14,278 nt of DNA, from NCBI GenBank assembly GCA_902464565.1, contig CABQJV010000040.1, positions 1 to 14,278 on the forward strand, given 5' to 3'. Positions 1-6,207 of the stretch are shown here, piece after piece. Under the pieces are notes generated by a model. It had not been told where the DNA came from. It saw only the letters and a program-made list of their open reading frames with translations, and did no database searches. Source of the DNA: an uncultured Collinsella sp. (GTDB lineage: Bacteria > Actinomycetota > Coriobacteriia > Coriobacteriales > Coriobacteriaceae). The translations under genes were made by a program, and so were the position numbers. Within the stretch, counting starts at the first letter, position 1; the number at the start of each line of letters is the position of its first letter.

Positions 1-90
1 GCCGCGCGGCAAGGAGATATATTGCCAGACCGGAGGGCCCCCGCGGGCGGGAATCGCGCACTCCATATTTTGTTCACAAATAAATAGAAC

Positions 91-110
91 CCTCAGTTGC
101 TTCGCTGAGG
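91..110. repeat. Small hairpin with a gcTTCgc-like centre
   Basis: CCTCAG and CTGAGG pair around an eight-base centre containing GCTTCGC. There is no T tract on either side, so it is not an obvious terminator. The centre recalls the TTC-loop hairpins near 10161-10175 and 10353-10367. Confidence 0.4.
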
Positions 111-280
111 CCGTATTCGAAGCAGCAGCTTCTGATATTGGCGATGACCAGCTGGTTTATAGGTGTTAAGGCATCGGTCATCTCTGGAGCGCCACTTTAC
201 TCCAAAAGCATCGGCTATTTGTTTCCCGTCGGTAAAAGGCAGGTTTTGTCCGCCAAGCGTTCTTATATATAGAGAAGTTC

Positions 281-303
281 GGGTTCGAACCCGTGTCGCG
301 GCA
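281..303 (+). repeat. Isolated tRNA 3'-end fragment (T-loop to acceptor), possible attachment-site remnant
   Basis: GGGTTCGAACCCGTG followed by TCGCGGCA reads as a T-loop (TTCGAAC), the 3' strand of a T-stem, a seven-base acceptor strand and a discriminator A. The bases upstream do not complete a tRNA: the expected 5' T-stem strand would be CACGG but TCGGG is present, and there is no anticodon or D arm. The match to tRNA layout therefore begins at the T-loop. Such T-loop-to-3'-end fragments are typical of the distal attachment site left when an integrase uses a tRNA gene. A terminator-like hairpin follows directly. Confidence 0.45.
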
Positions 304-305
304 AC

Positions 306-336
306 ACAAAAAGCGACCAGCCGGAGCCGATCGCTT
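306..336 (-). terminator. Rho-independent terminator, best on the minus strand
   Basis: On the minus strand AAGCGATC and GGTCGCTT form an eight-pair stem with one G-U pair around a ten-base loop, followed by T residues. On the plus strand the same stem has a C-A mismatch. Its minus-strand side begins one base after a stop codon at 338-340, so it may be the native terminator of the reading frame at 338-529. It could also serve as the tail of the tRNA fragment at 281-303. Confidence 0.55.
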
Positions 337-337
337 T

Positions 338-529
338 CTATTCTATGCTTGAGCATCCAAGGGATGTTTCCGAACTCACTTTCTCGCTGCCATTCATGCT
401 TTCGAAGCATCGTTCGACCTCCGCAGCCTCATGTTTTGAGGATCTGCCGTGTTTATCACTGTTATTAATGAGTGTTTGGAAGTGATCCTCATACAGATAC
501 GTGCGATCCGCCAGAGAACTGAGAAGCAT
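338..529 (-). pseudogene. Possible decayed 3' gene fragment, product unrecognised
   Basis: This is a 63-codon minus-strand frame with an ATG at 529 but only weak ribosome-binding context. The frame stays open upstream to about 613, where a TGA closes it, so the visible stretch may be the end of a longer, broken protein. The product is hydrophilic and charged, with a section reading PEDLRDARKDNEG just upstream of the ATG and two cysteines within the 63 codons. I do not recognise a family. The main reason to list it is that its TAG is followed after one base by a terminator-like hairpin, which is normal for a real gene end and unlikely for a chance frame. It could still be a shadow. Confidence 0.3.
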
Positions 530-638
530 CTTTCTGCAGCCCTCGTTATCTTTCCTCGCATCTCTCAGGTCTTCCGGAAATTCACAAGCAGTCTTAGGGT
601 CAGTTTGTTTCTGCTTTCAGAGACTTGTTTGAGAGTTA

Positions 639-1436
639 TTAAAGACAGTTCAAAACAATAAGTGAGACACCATAAAGCAGAGCAAGATGTGCCGGATAGA
701 AAATGTAGAAGAAGTATTTCAGCTTCAGCCCTCGCTTGCCATTATAAAGATTGATAAGCAGCAACGAAACGACCGCGGCAGCAACATCAGGGTTAAATAC
801 ATTAGCTGTAGCAAACTCAAATCCGCCGCCAACTATATGGCATGACGAAAGGAGCACTGCGCATACTGCAGCAAAGAACATCTTGGCCTTGCTGTCGTGG
901 AATAAATAGAATGCAGCCACAAGCAGAATGCCATACACGCCGCCATCTAGTTTAGTGTATTCAGCTGCCAGTGCTGTCAAAACAATCAGTGCAATTTCTG
1001 CGATGTGCCTCTTCCATTTTGAAAGACTTTGTATCTTTTCCAGAATAATCAAAAAGACCAAGGAAAGCAGGAGCTCACACATAACATTTTGTTGACGAAG
1101 GTCAAGTAGTTGCCCGGTTTGAACGAAATCGTATATGGGCTCCGCAATGATCGCGAAGACAAGCATATTTCGCAGGTACTTCTTTATGTCATGAGTATGC
1201 AGAAATCCCTCAACTATTAAAAAGCAAAATAAGGGAAATGCAATTCTGCCAAGAACATGAAGCACATCCGAAGCCTCGCTTAGAATCGCCCACTGCTCGT
1301 CTGATATCTGATTGTACGATGCGTGAGTCATGATTCCATTGGTCAGGACGATCCTGCTTACATGATCGAGAACCATCGAAATGGCCGCTATTATCTTTAA
1401 TGTGCTGCCGCTAATTCCGTATCTATCTGTTTTCAT
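639..1436 (-). CDS. TraX-family membrane protein
   Basis: This 265-residue polytopic membrane protein matches the TraX family, named for the acetyltransferase that N-acetylates F-pilin. Chromosomal relatives in Gram-positive gut bacteria are mostly of unknown substrate. Family features visible are an N-terminal LKIIAAISMVLDHV helix with conserved D-H, the LGRIAFPLFCFLIVEGF block, a following YLRNMLVFAIIAEPIYD segment, N and glycine positions in the middle, and a C-terminal YIFYPAHLALLYG block. I count roughly seven or eight hydrophobic segments. The start at 1436 is chosen because GAAAGGAAAAC lies just upstream; the frame continues 40 codons further but through a palindrome and an unrelated arginine-rich stretch. 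The gene is AT-rich against its neighbours, stands alone downstream of the tRNA-Lys terminator, and probably arrived by horizontal transfer. Acetyltransferase activity on a surface sugar or protein is inference. Confidence 0.88.
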   Translation of the reverse strand: MKTDRYGISGSTLKIIAAISMVLDHVSRIVLTNGIMTHASYNQISDEQWAILSEASDVLHVLGRIAFPLFCFLIVEGFLHTHDIKKYLRNMLVFAIIAEPIYDFVQTGQLLDLRQQNVMCELLLSLVFLIILEKIQSLSKWKRHIAEIALIVLTALAAEYTKLDGGVYGILLVAAFYLFHDSKAKMFFAAVCAVLLSSCHIVGGGFEFATANVFNPDVAAAVVSLLLINLYNGKRGLKLKYFFYIFYPAHLALLYGVSLIVLNCL

Positions 1437-1451
1437 TTTGTTTTCCTTTCG

Positions 1452-1473
1452 TTGGGTGGGCCGTCGGGGGTTC
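1452..1473. repeat. Second copy of the tRNA-Lys 3' end
   Basis: These 22 bases match 1582-1603, the 3' end of tRNA-Lys plus three to five flanking bases, with one mismatch (G at 1466 for A at 1596). The copy runs in the same orientation as the tRNA and stops matching at the T-loop. The offset is 130 bases. It behaves like an attachment-site duplicate. Confidence 0.75.
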
Positions 1474-1519
1474 AGCCTGCTCCGCAGGCGGCCGCTGCGG
1501 CGCTCCGCGCCCCGACGGG
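1461..1519. repeat. Compound GC-rich palindrome next to the tRNA-Lys tail copy
   Basis: Outer arms CCGTCGGGG (1461-1469) and CCCCGACGG (about 1510-1518) enclose a smaller perfect hairpin, GCCTGC-TCC-GCAGGC at 1475-1489, and a GC-rich section with GCGCTCCGCGC at 1500-1510. The outer left arm is part of the tRNA-Lys tail copy. No T tract follows on either strand, so it is not an ordinary terminator. A second T-loop-like palindrome, GGGTCCGAACCC, follows at 1517-1528. Confidence 0.65.
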
Positions 1520-1541
1520 TCCGAACCCATGAAAGGGCGAC

Positions 1542-1571
1542 AAAAAAGACAGCCAACCGAAGTTGACCGTC
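1542..1571 (-). terminator. Rho-independent terminator of tRNA-Lys
   Basis: On the minus strand GACGGTCAAC and GTTGGCTGTC form a ten-pair RNA stem (two G-U pairs) closed by a TTCG loop, followed by six T residues. It lies 16 bases after the tRNA-Lys 3' end, in the right orientation. Confidence 0.85.
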
Positions 1572-1581
1572 TCAACAATCT

Positions 1582-1603
1582 TTGGGTGGGCCGTCAGGGG
1601 TTC
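1582..1603. repeat. tRNA-Lys 3' end, likely attachment core
   Basis: This is the tRNA-side member of the 22-base direct repeat shared with 1452-1473. It covers the acceptor 3' strand, the T-stem 3' strand and half the T-loop. That sublocation is a known crossover site for tyrosine recombinases that integrate at tRNA genes. Confidence 0.65.
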
Positions 1604-1659
1604 GAACCCTGGACCTTGGGATTAAAAGTCCCCTGCTCTGCCAGCTGAGCTAACGGCCC
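1587..1659 (-). tRNA. tRNA-Lys (anticodon UUU)
   Basis: Read on the minus strand, the acceptor GGGCCGT pairs with ACGGCCC and is followed by discriminator A. The D-arm contains GCTCAGCTGGCAGAGC. The anticodon loop is CTTTTAA, giving TTT, in a stem that is paired except at its outermost position. The T-arm is CAGGG-TTCGAAC-CCCTG. The encoded tail reads ACCC, so CCA must be added after transcription. It lies 28 bases downstream of the aminopeptidase stop and has its own promoter-like sequence. Confidence 0.97.
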
Positions 1660-1668
1660 GCGGGTGGC

Positions 1669-1697
1669 ATTGTACCACGGTCTGGGACTATTCCCAA
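1669..1697 (-). promoter_or_regulatory. Candidate sigma-70 promoter of tRNA-Lys
   Basis: On the minus strand TTGGGA (1692-1697) and TACAAT (1669-1674) are separated by 17 bases. The -10 ends nine bases before the tRNA 5' end. The -35 overlaps the last codons of the aminopeptidase gene. Confidence 0.6.
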
Positions 1698-2968
1698 CTC
1701 CATTGGCCGTTCTGGAAAATCACAACTTCACGTCCATCAGGCGTAATGCCCGTAATATCGATGTCGTCCGTGCCGATCATAAAATCGACGTGCGTGCTCG
1801 AGACGTTAACGCCATGCTCCAGGAGCTCCTCCTTGGACATGTCATACCCACCCTCGATGCATTCGGGGAAACCGACACCTAGCGCGAGATGGCAGCTAGC
1901 GTTCTCGTCATAGAGCGTATCGTAGAACAGAACACCACTTTCGCGGATCGGCGTGTTCTTGGAAATGAGCGCGACCTCTCCCAGGTGAGCAGCGCCCTCG
2001 TCAGTATCGATGATACTTGCGAGCGTTGCCTTGCCCACGCGGGCGTCGTAGTCCACCACGCGGCCGCCCTCGAACTTAATCCAAAAATCTTCGACCTTAT
2101 TGCCGTGATGGATGAGCGGCATGGCCGAGTACACGATACCGTCGGCACGCATGCGATCGGGCGAGGTGAAGACTTCCTCGGTGGGAATGTTGGGGAAGAA
2201 GGGGTGCCCATCGGGCGTCTTGCCCTTGCCGCCGGCCCACTCGTGACCTTTCGTCATGCCAATCGTCAGATCGGTTCCATTTGCCGCGGTGTAATGCAGG
2301 TAGTCGAAACGATTGTCGTTCAGGAAACGCAGGTTCTTTTCGAATGCGGCGTCATGGAGTTCCCAGTCGCTCTCTGGGTCCTGGCCATCGGCGCGCGCGG
2401 TGTGCAGAATCGCATTCCACAGCTTATAGATTGCAACCTCATCGGCGTCTCCCGGGAACACCTCGTGCGCCCAAGCCACGACCGGAGCGCCGGCGATGCA
2501 CCACGGATTGATGTTGTAATCCAGTCCACGGCGGAAAACTTTGCACTGCGTATTCCTCGCCTTTGATGCCGCGGCCGGCTTGGCTGGATCGATGCCCTTG
2601 AGGGCCGCAGGATCCGCACCCTCGATAAAGACAAAGCAGGCACCATCCTGGGCCAAGGAATCCAGCTGCATGCGCTTCCACTCGGGCGTCTGCTCAAAAT
2701 AGCTTTTCTCGACATGCTCGTACGTGAGCCTCGTCACGGCATCATCGGCCCAAATGACCGTCACGTGGCCGGCGCCGGCAGCATAGGCCTCCGCGACCAC
2801 CACGCGCGCAAACGGCGCGCACTCGACCGGAGACTGAACGACGACCTCCTGGCCGGGCTTGACGTTTACGCCCTTGCGGACGACCAGGCGCGCGTAGTTT
2901 TTAATCTTGGGCTCCAGGGCCTTCATGCCCTCCAGAGCCTCTTCGACCGTCAGGGCAGCTCGAATCAT
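1688..2968 (-). CDS. M29-family metallo-aminopeptidase (AmpS / aminopeptidase II type)
   Basis: A cytoplasmic aminopeptidase of about 426 residues, the usual length for peptidase family M29. It should remove N-terminal residues from peptides using two divalent metal ions. The expected ligands are all visible: Glu in NIPTEEVF (residues 264-265), Glu331 in GEVALISKNTPI, His360 in ENASCHLALG, and His393 with Asp395 in THVDFMIG. The N-terminal half carries the family's non-catalytic alpha/beta domain. I place the start at the ATG at 2968 because GGAG lies six bases upstream; an in-frame ATG four codons earlier has no such site. A strong hairpin lies just upstream at 2997-3027. A candidate promoter (TTGCAT at 3049-3054, TATAAG at 3025-3030, 18 apart) overlaps that hairpin. 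The substrate range cannot be read from sequence. Confidence 0.95.
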   Translation of the reverse strand: MIRAALTVEEALEGMKALEPKIKNYARLVVRKGVNVKPGQEVVVQSPVECAPFARVVVAEAYAAGAGHVTVIWADDAVTRLTYEHVEKSYFEQTPEWKRMQLDSLAQDGACFVFIEGADPAALKGIDPAKPAAASKARNTQCKVFRRGLDYNINPWCIAGAPVVAWAHEVFPGDADEVAIYKLWNAILHTARADGQDPESDWELHDAAFEKNLRFLNDNRFDYLHYTAANGTDLTIGMTKGHEWAGGKGKTPDGHPFFPNIPTEEVFTSPDRMRADGIVYSAMPLIHHGNKVEDFWIKFEGGRVVDYDARVGKATLASIIDTDEGAAHLGEVALISKNTPIRESGVLFYDTLYDENASCHLALGVGFPECIEGGYDMSKEELLEHGVNVSSTHVDFMIGTDDIDITGITPDGREVVIFQNGQWSWE

Positions 2969-2996
2969 GTGCCACTCCATCTATCTATAGAACAGT

Positions 2997-3027
2997 AAAA
3001 AGGCGCGCCGCAAAAACGACGCGCCTT
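2997..3027 (-). terminator. Rho-independent terminator after the two-helix membrane protein gene
   Basis: AAGGCGCG and CGCGCCTT form a perfect eight-pair stem. On the minus strand it is followed by a run of five T residues, two of them in the stem. It lies about 30 bases after the stop at 3058 and should end the purC transcript. It sits only about 29 bases before the aminopeptidase start, so that gene needs read-through or a promoter overlapping the stem. Confidence 0.85.
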
Positions 3028-3057
3028 ATATCTTAGCGATAAGTATGTATGCAAACA

Positions 3058-3633
3058 CTACTTCTTCTTGGAGTCCTTCTTGTCCTCCTCGGCAGCCGCG
3101 CGCTCAATAAGAGCGTTGAGCTTGTTCTCGGACATGCCCTCGGCCTGCGCGCGGTACATGTTGCGCAAGGGACGAATACGAGCGAAGTCATAGATAAAGT
3201 CGCCCAAAATGATGACGTAGGACAAAACAATGCCGACCATCTGGACAGGGCTGGACACCATGCCAGCGGGAGCGAAGTACAGCGAGGCCCAAATTGCCAC
3301 GACGAGCACCATGCCAATGGCGAGCGCAATCCACCAGATGCGACGGCGCTTGGTGTAGTCCTCGTCCTGCTTGAGGAGGATATTCGACACCGTATAGATG
3401 CGGTCCTCCTTGGCGCGCTGCTTAGCCTTGCGGGCGCGCTTCTCCTCTTTAGAGAGGCCCTCGAGGTTCTCGCCCTTCTCGAGCTCTTTGCGGCGTGCCT
3501 TAGACGAAGCCGGCACGACGCGAACGGAGCTCGCTGCTTGGCGGGCGGGCTTAGCAGATGCGGCAGACTTGCGCGCAACCCCGGTAACTTCGTGGGATTG
3601 CGTGCGCTTGTTCGTGGCGCTACGGGTACTCAC
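3058..3633 (-). CDS. Conserved-type membrane protein of unknown function, coupled to purC
   Basis: A 191-residue protein I cannot assign to a family. Residues 1-98 are polar and strongly basic, with many Ala, Ser, Lys and Arg, and a charged, probably helical section around 45-78. Two hydrophobic segments follow at about 99-120 and 127-149 with a short proline/glycine turn between them, making a membrane hairpin with both ends probably in the cytoplasm. The C-terminal 40 residues are charged and end in a lysine-rich tail. The start is GTG at 3633, directly abutting the purC stop (TAAGTG). The ribosome-binding site AAGGAG lies inside the last codons of purC, nine bases upstream. That implies translational coupling, not a functional link to purine synthesis. 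A terminator follows the gene. Confidence 0.85.
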   Translation of the reverse strand: MSTRSATNKRTQSHEVTGVARKSAASAKPARQAASSVRVVPASSKARRKELEKGENLEGLSKEEKRARKAKQRAKEDRIYTVSNILLKQDEDYTKRRRIWWIALAIGMVLVVAIWASLYFAPAGMVSSPVQMVGIVLSYVIILGDFIYDFARIRPLRNMYRAQAEGMSENKLNALIERAAAEEDKKDSKKK

Positions 3634-4521
3634 TTATGCGTTCTCCTTCATGCTTGTGAACTGGGAGCCCGTGATGATCTGGAAGGCCTCGCGATAGCGC
3701 TCGGACGTGCCATCGATGACCTCGGCGGGCAGGTGCGGGGTCTCCCCCGTCATATCCCAGTTGGCCTTGAGCCAATTGCGGACGAATTGCTTGTCGTAGC
3801 TAGGCTGGATCTTGCCCTCCTCGTAGCTGGCAGCAGGCCAGAAACGGCTGGAGTCGGGCGTGAGACACTCGTCGATCAGCGTGACCTTGCCATCGATGAC
3901 ACCAAACTCGAACTTGGTGTCGGCAATGATGATGCCACGGGTCGCGGCGTACTCGGCAGCGGCCTTGTAGATCTTGAGGGAAAGGTCACGAATCTGCGTG
4001 GCGATGTCCTCGCCCACGATCTCGCAGCAACGCTCGAACGAGATGTTCTCGTCGTGGTCACCGATCTCGGCCTTCGTGGACGGCGTGAACAGCGGCTCAG
4101 GAAGCTTGGAAGCCTCGGTCAGGCCCTCAGGCAGCTGGATGCCGCAGACGGTGCCGTTCTCGTCGTAGGTCTTCTTGCCCGAACCGGTCAGATAGCCGCG
4201 GACGATGCACTCGATAGGAATCGTCTGGGCCTTCTTAACCAGCATGGCACGGCCAGCGAGGTAGTCACGATACTCAGCAAACTCCTCGGGGAAATCCGCC
4301 GGGTCGATGGAAACGAGATGGTTGGGGACGATGTCGGCAAACTTATCGAACCAGAATGCCGAGATGCGATTGAGTACCTCTCCCTTAAACGGAATCTCGT
4401 CGGGAAGAATGAAGTCGAACGCAGAAATGCGGTCGGTGGCGACCATCAGCAGGTTTTCACCGGCATCGTAAATATCACGAACCTTGCCACGGGAATCCGG
4501 ACGACGCTCCATCGTTGTCAC
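3634..4521 (-). CDS. purC: Phosphoribosylaminoimidazole-succinocarboxamide synthase (SAICAR synthetase)
   Basis: This enzyme joins CAIR and aspartate, using ATP, to give SAICAR in de novo purine synthesis in the cytoplasm. The product is 295 residues, close to the monofunctional, longer (about 300-residue) form. Recognisable blocks are GKVRDIYD at 12-19, DRISAFDF at 30-37, the first signature IECIVRGYLTGSGKK at 103-117, TKFEFG at 202-207 and the second signature LIDECLTPDSSRFW at 215-228. I choose the GTG at 4521 because AAGGAG lies eight bases upstream; the ATG three codons later is 14+ bases from it, and the GTG three codons earlier overlaps it. The gene follows the histidine kinase by 109 bases with a hairpin between, and its stop abuts the next gene. 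The next pathway step is catalysed by PurB, encoded at 8687-10033 in the same orientation but in a separate unit. Confidence 0.97.
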   Translation of the reverse strand: MTTMERRPDSRGKVRDIYDAGENLLMVATDRISAFDFILPDEIPFKGEVLNRISAFWFDKFADIVPNHLVSIDPADFPEEFAEYRDYLAGRAMLVKKAQTIPIECIVRGYLTGSGKKTYDENGTVCGIQLPEGLTEASKLPEPLFTPSTKAEIGDHDENISFERCCEIVGEDIATQIRDLSLKIYKAAAEYAATRGIIIADTKFEFGVIDGKVTLIDECLTPDSSRFWPAASYEEGKIQPSYDKQFVRNWLKANWDMTGETPHLPAEVIDGTSERYREAFQIITGSQFTSMKENA

Positions 4522-4529
4522 GTGAGTCA

Positions 4530-4535
4530 CTCCTT
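4530..4535 (-). promoter_or_regulatory. Ribosome-binding site that fixes the purC start
   Basis: AAGGAG on the minus strand is eight bases from the GTG at 4521. This spacing favours that codon over the GTG at 4530 and the ATG at 4512. Confidence 0.75.
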
Positions 4536-4552
4536 ACCTAAATACGACAGAA

Positions 4553-4572
4553 ATGCGGGTTCTTTCCCGCAT
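4553..4572 (-). terminator. Hairpin between the histidine kinase gene and purC
   Basis: ATGCGGG and CCCGCAT form a seven-pair stem with a six-base loop, extendable by AT pairs. On the minus strand it is followed by TTCTGT, a poor U tract. It lies 58 bases after the kinase stop and about 17 bases before the purC ribosome-binding site. It may be a weak terminator or an attenuator. I saw no riboswitch motif. Confidence 0.45.
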
Positions 4573-4630
4573 GTTTTCGCAAACTCGGAGCGGCAGGGAC
4601 GCAGCCCCTCCTTCACCGAATAGCGAAAAG

Positions 4631-6196
4631 CTAGTGCTCCATTGTAGTAGATGCCGCGTCCGCCGTGTGCTCGCGGGGCAGATGAATTGTAAAAGTCGTA
4701 CCCTTTCCAAGCTCCGACTCCACGGATATGTAGCCATGGTGACGCTCGACGATCTGCTTGGTCACGGCGAGGCCAACGCCCAGGCCGCCAGCCTCGCGGG
4801 CGCGGCTGGCATCGGCGCGCCAAAACCGCCCGAAGATGCGCGACAGATCGTCCTTGGCAATACCGATGCCGGTATCAGAAACGGCAATGCTGACGTGCTT
4901 GCGGTCACTGAGCACCGACACCACGACCCAACCGCCCTCGGGGGTGTAGCGCATGGCGTTGCTCATGAGGTTGATAACACATTGCGTGATCATGTCGGGA
5001 TCGGCCTCGACGACATCGTCGTGACCCTGGGTCTCGTCCGCAAAACGCAGGCGCAGATCGCGGTCGACAAACAGGCGCTCCTGGGCATTGACGATGGAAC
5101 GCACGAAAGGAACCATGTCCACCGGCTCAAGGTTGAGCGGAGCCGTGCTGTTTTCCATGCGCGACAGGTCGAGCATCTGCTGCACCAGACGAGCCAGGCG
5201 ACGCGTCTCGGAAGCAACGGTCTCCAAATGCTCATCGTCGGTGGGATACACGCCATCCTGCATGGCCTCGACCGTTGCGAGCATGGCCATAAGCGGCGTG
5301 CGAAGCTCGTGTGCAACGTCTGAGGTCAGGCGCTTCTCGTGTTTCATATCCTTCTCGAGCGAAGTGGCCATCTCATCGAAGGTCTCACCCAGCTGATCGA
5401 TCTCGTCATCACCGCGCAGTCCCGTGCGAGCCGACAGGTCGCCGTCACGGATTTGCTTTGCGGTACTGGTGATGCGATGAATCGGCTTGGTGAGCATGCG
5501 CGACACGAGCGATCCGATAACGACCGAAATGCAGATTGCAACAACCGCGGCGAGGGCCATGGCGTTAAAGGTCTTCTCCCTAAACGCAGAGTCCGCCTTG
5601 GTGAGCAGAGCGTCGGAGCCGATGGCCCACAGCTTTACCTGTCCGACATGCTCGCCGGAAGACGTTACAATCTCGACGTCAGCAACGCTATCGGAGTCGG
5701 TTGGAGCAGACGAGACCGGGCTATGCGATGCCCTCTTGCCGCTCGTGTCGTCGGTCATAGCCTGGTTTTCGCGTACATCGGCGGTAGCGCTTGCCGAGGG
5801 CCAAGAATCGTCATAAACGATCACGCCCTTTTTATTGACGACCTGCATGCCCAGATCGTCGGAAACCAAACTCGACGTTGCGACCGTGCGCAGTTCTCCC
5901 GCGGTCCAAGAGCCGTTTTCCTCATATGAGGTCGCCAACTTCTCGGCAGCGGAATTTGCGATTTCGACGATATTGGAGCGTGTGTAATCCGAAAAGACCG
6001 TGCCCCACACAACAGAGACAACGCCCACCAGCACCAATACCGTCATGAGCGATGTCAGAGCAAAAGCAAGTGCCATGCGCGAGGGATAGCTCATCGTTGG
6101 CCGTGAATCGGAACGAGGCGTGTTCCAACTAGCCTTGGAACCCGCCTCGCTCTCCTGCTTGTGCTTTTGTCCGATTTCAAAGCGCGCAGGTGTCAT
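4631..6196 (-). CDS. Sensor histidine kinase of a two-component system
   Basis: A 521-residue membrane kinase that should autophosphorylate and pass phosphate to the regulator encoded just upstream. Order of parts: a polar cytoplasmic N-terminus (1-40), a transmembrane helix at about 41-65, an extracellular sensor region of about 143 residues with a Ser/Asp-rich low-complexity section at 132-172, a second helix at about 209-231, a HAMP domain at 232-284, and the dimerisation domain with phospho-acceptor His296 in SDVAHELRTPL. The ATP-binding domain has the N box NLMSNAMRYTPEG at 409-421, DTGIGIAKDD at 441-450, IFGRFWRAD at 454-462 and GGLGVGLAVTK at 470-480. It starts 11 bases after the regulator stop, with AGGGAAA upstream. 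The 40 residues before the first helix are longer than usual. The signal sensed is unknown. Confidence 0.95.
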   Translation of the reverse strand: MTPARFEIGQKHKQESEAGSKASWNTPRSDSRPTMSYPSRMALAFALTSLMTVLVLVGVVSVVWGTVFSDYTRSNIVEIANSAAEKLATSYEENGSWTAGELRTVATSSLVSDDLGMQVVNKKGVIVYDDSWPSASATADVRENQAMTDDTSGKRASHSPVSSAPTDSDSVADVEIVTSSGEHVGQVKLWAIGSDALLTKADSAFREKTFNAMALAAVVAICISVVIGSLVSRMLTKPIHRITSTAKQIRDGDLSARTGLRGDDEIDQLGETFDEMATSLEKDMKHEKRLTSDVAHELRTPLMAMLATVEAMQDGVYPTDDEHLETVASETRRLARLVQQMLDLSRMENSTAPLNLEPVDMVPFVRSIVNAQERLFVDRDLRLRFADETQGHDDVVEADPDMITQCVINLMSNAMRYTPEGGWVVVSVLSDRKHVSIAVSDTGIGIAKDDLSRIFGRFWRADASRAREAGGLGVGLAVTKQIVERHHGYISVESELGKGTTFTIHLPREHTADAASTTMEH

Positions 6197-6207
6197 ATGT
6201 GATTTCC

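Larger units (their letters stand above)
1..337. other. Gene-free AT-rich segment
   Basis: I see no convincing gene here. The first 60 bases are GC-rich and contain AAGGAG at 11-16, followed by a TTG that could open only a 21-codon frame. From about position 61 the base composition drops. Small frames exist on both strands but none has a recognisable product or good start context. What can be supported is a small hairpin at 91-110, a tRNA 3'-end fragment at 281-303 and a terminator-like hairpin at 306-336, each listed separately. The segment reads as the eroded end of an accessory island. Confidence 0.55.

Noticed and set aside
1..66. A 21-codon peptide starting TTG at 22 after AAGGAG
   Set aside because: It is short with a rare start and has no recognisable sequence. 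The AAGGAG alone is not enough.
281..303. A complete tRNA gene
   Set aside because: Only the T-loop and 3' strands are present. The 5' T-stem strand mismatches and no anticodon or D-arm lies upstream.
1437..1556. A 40-residue N-terminal extension of the TraX-like protein
   Set aside because: It is encoded by the palindrome and tRNA tail copy, is arginine-rich and unlike the family, while a good ribosome-binding site precedes the ATG at 1436.
3049..4623. A 524-codon open frame on the plus strand
   Set aside because: It is the antisense shadow of purC and its neighbour, which have clear family motifs on the minus strand. GC-rich codon bias keeps the opposite frame open.
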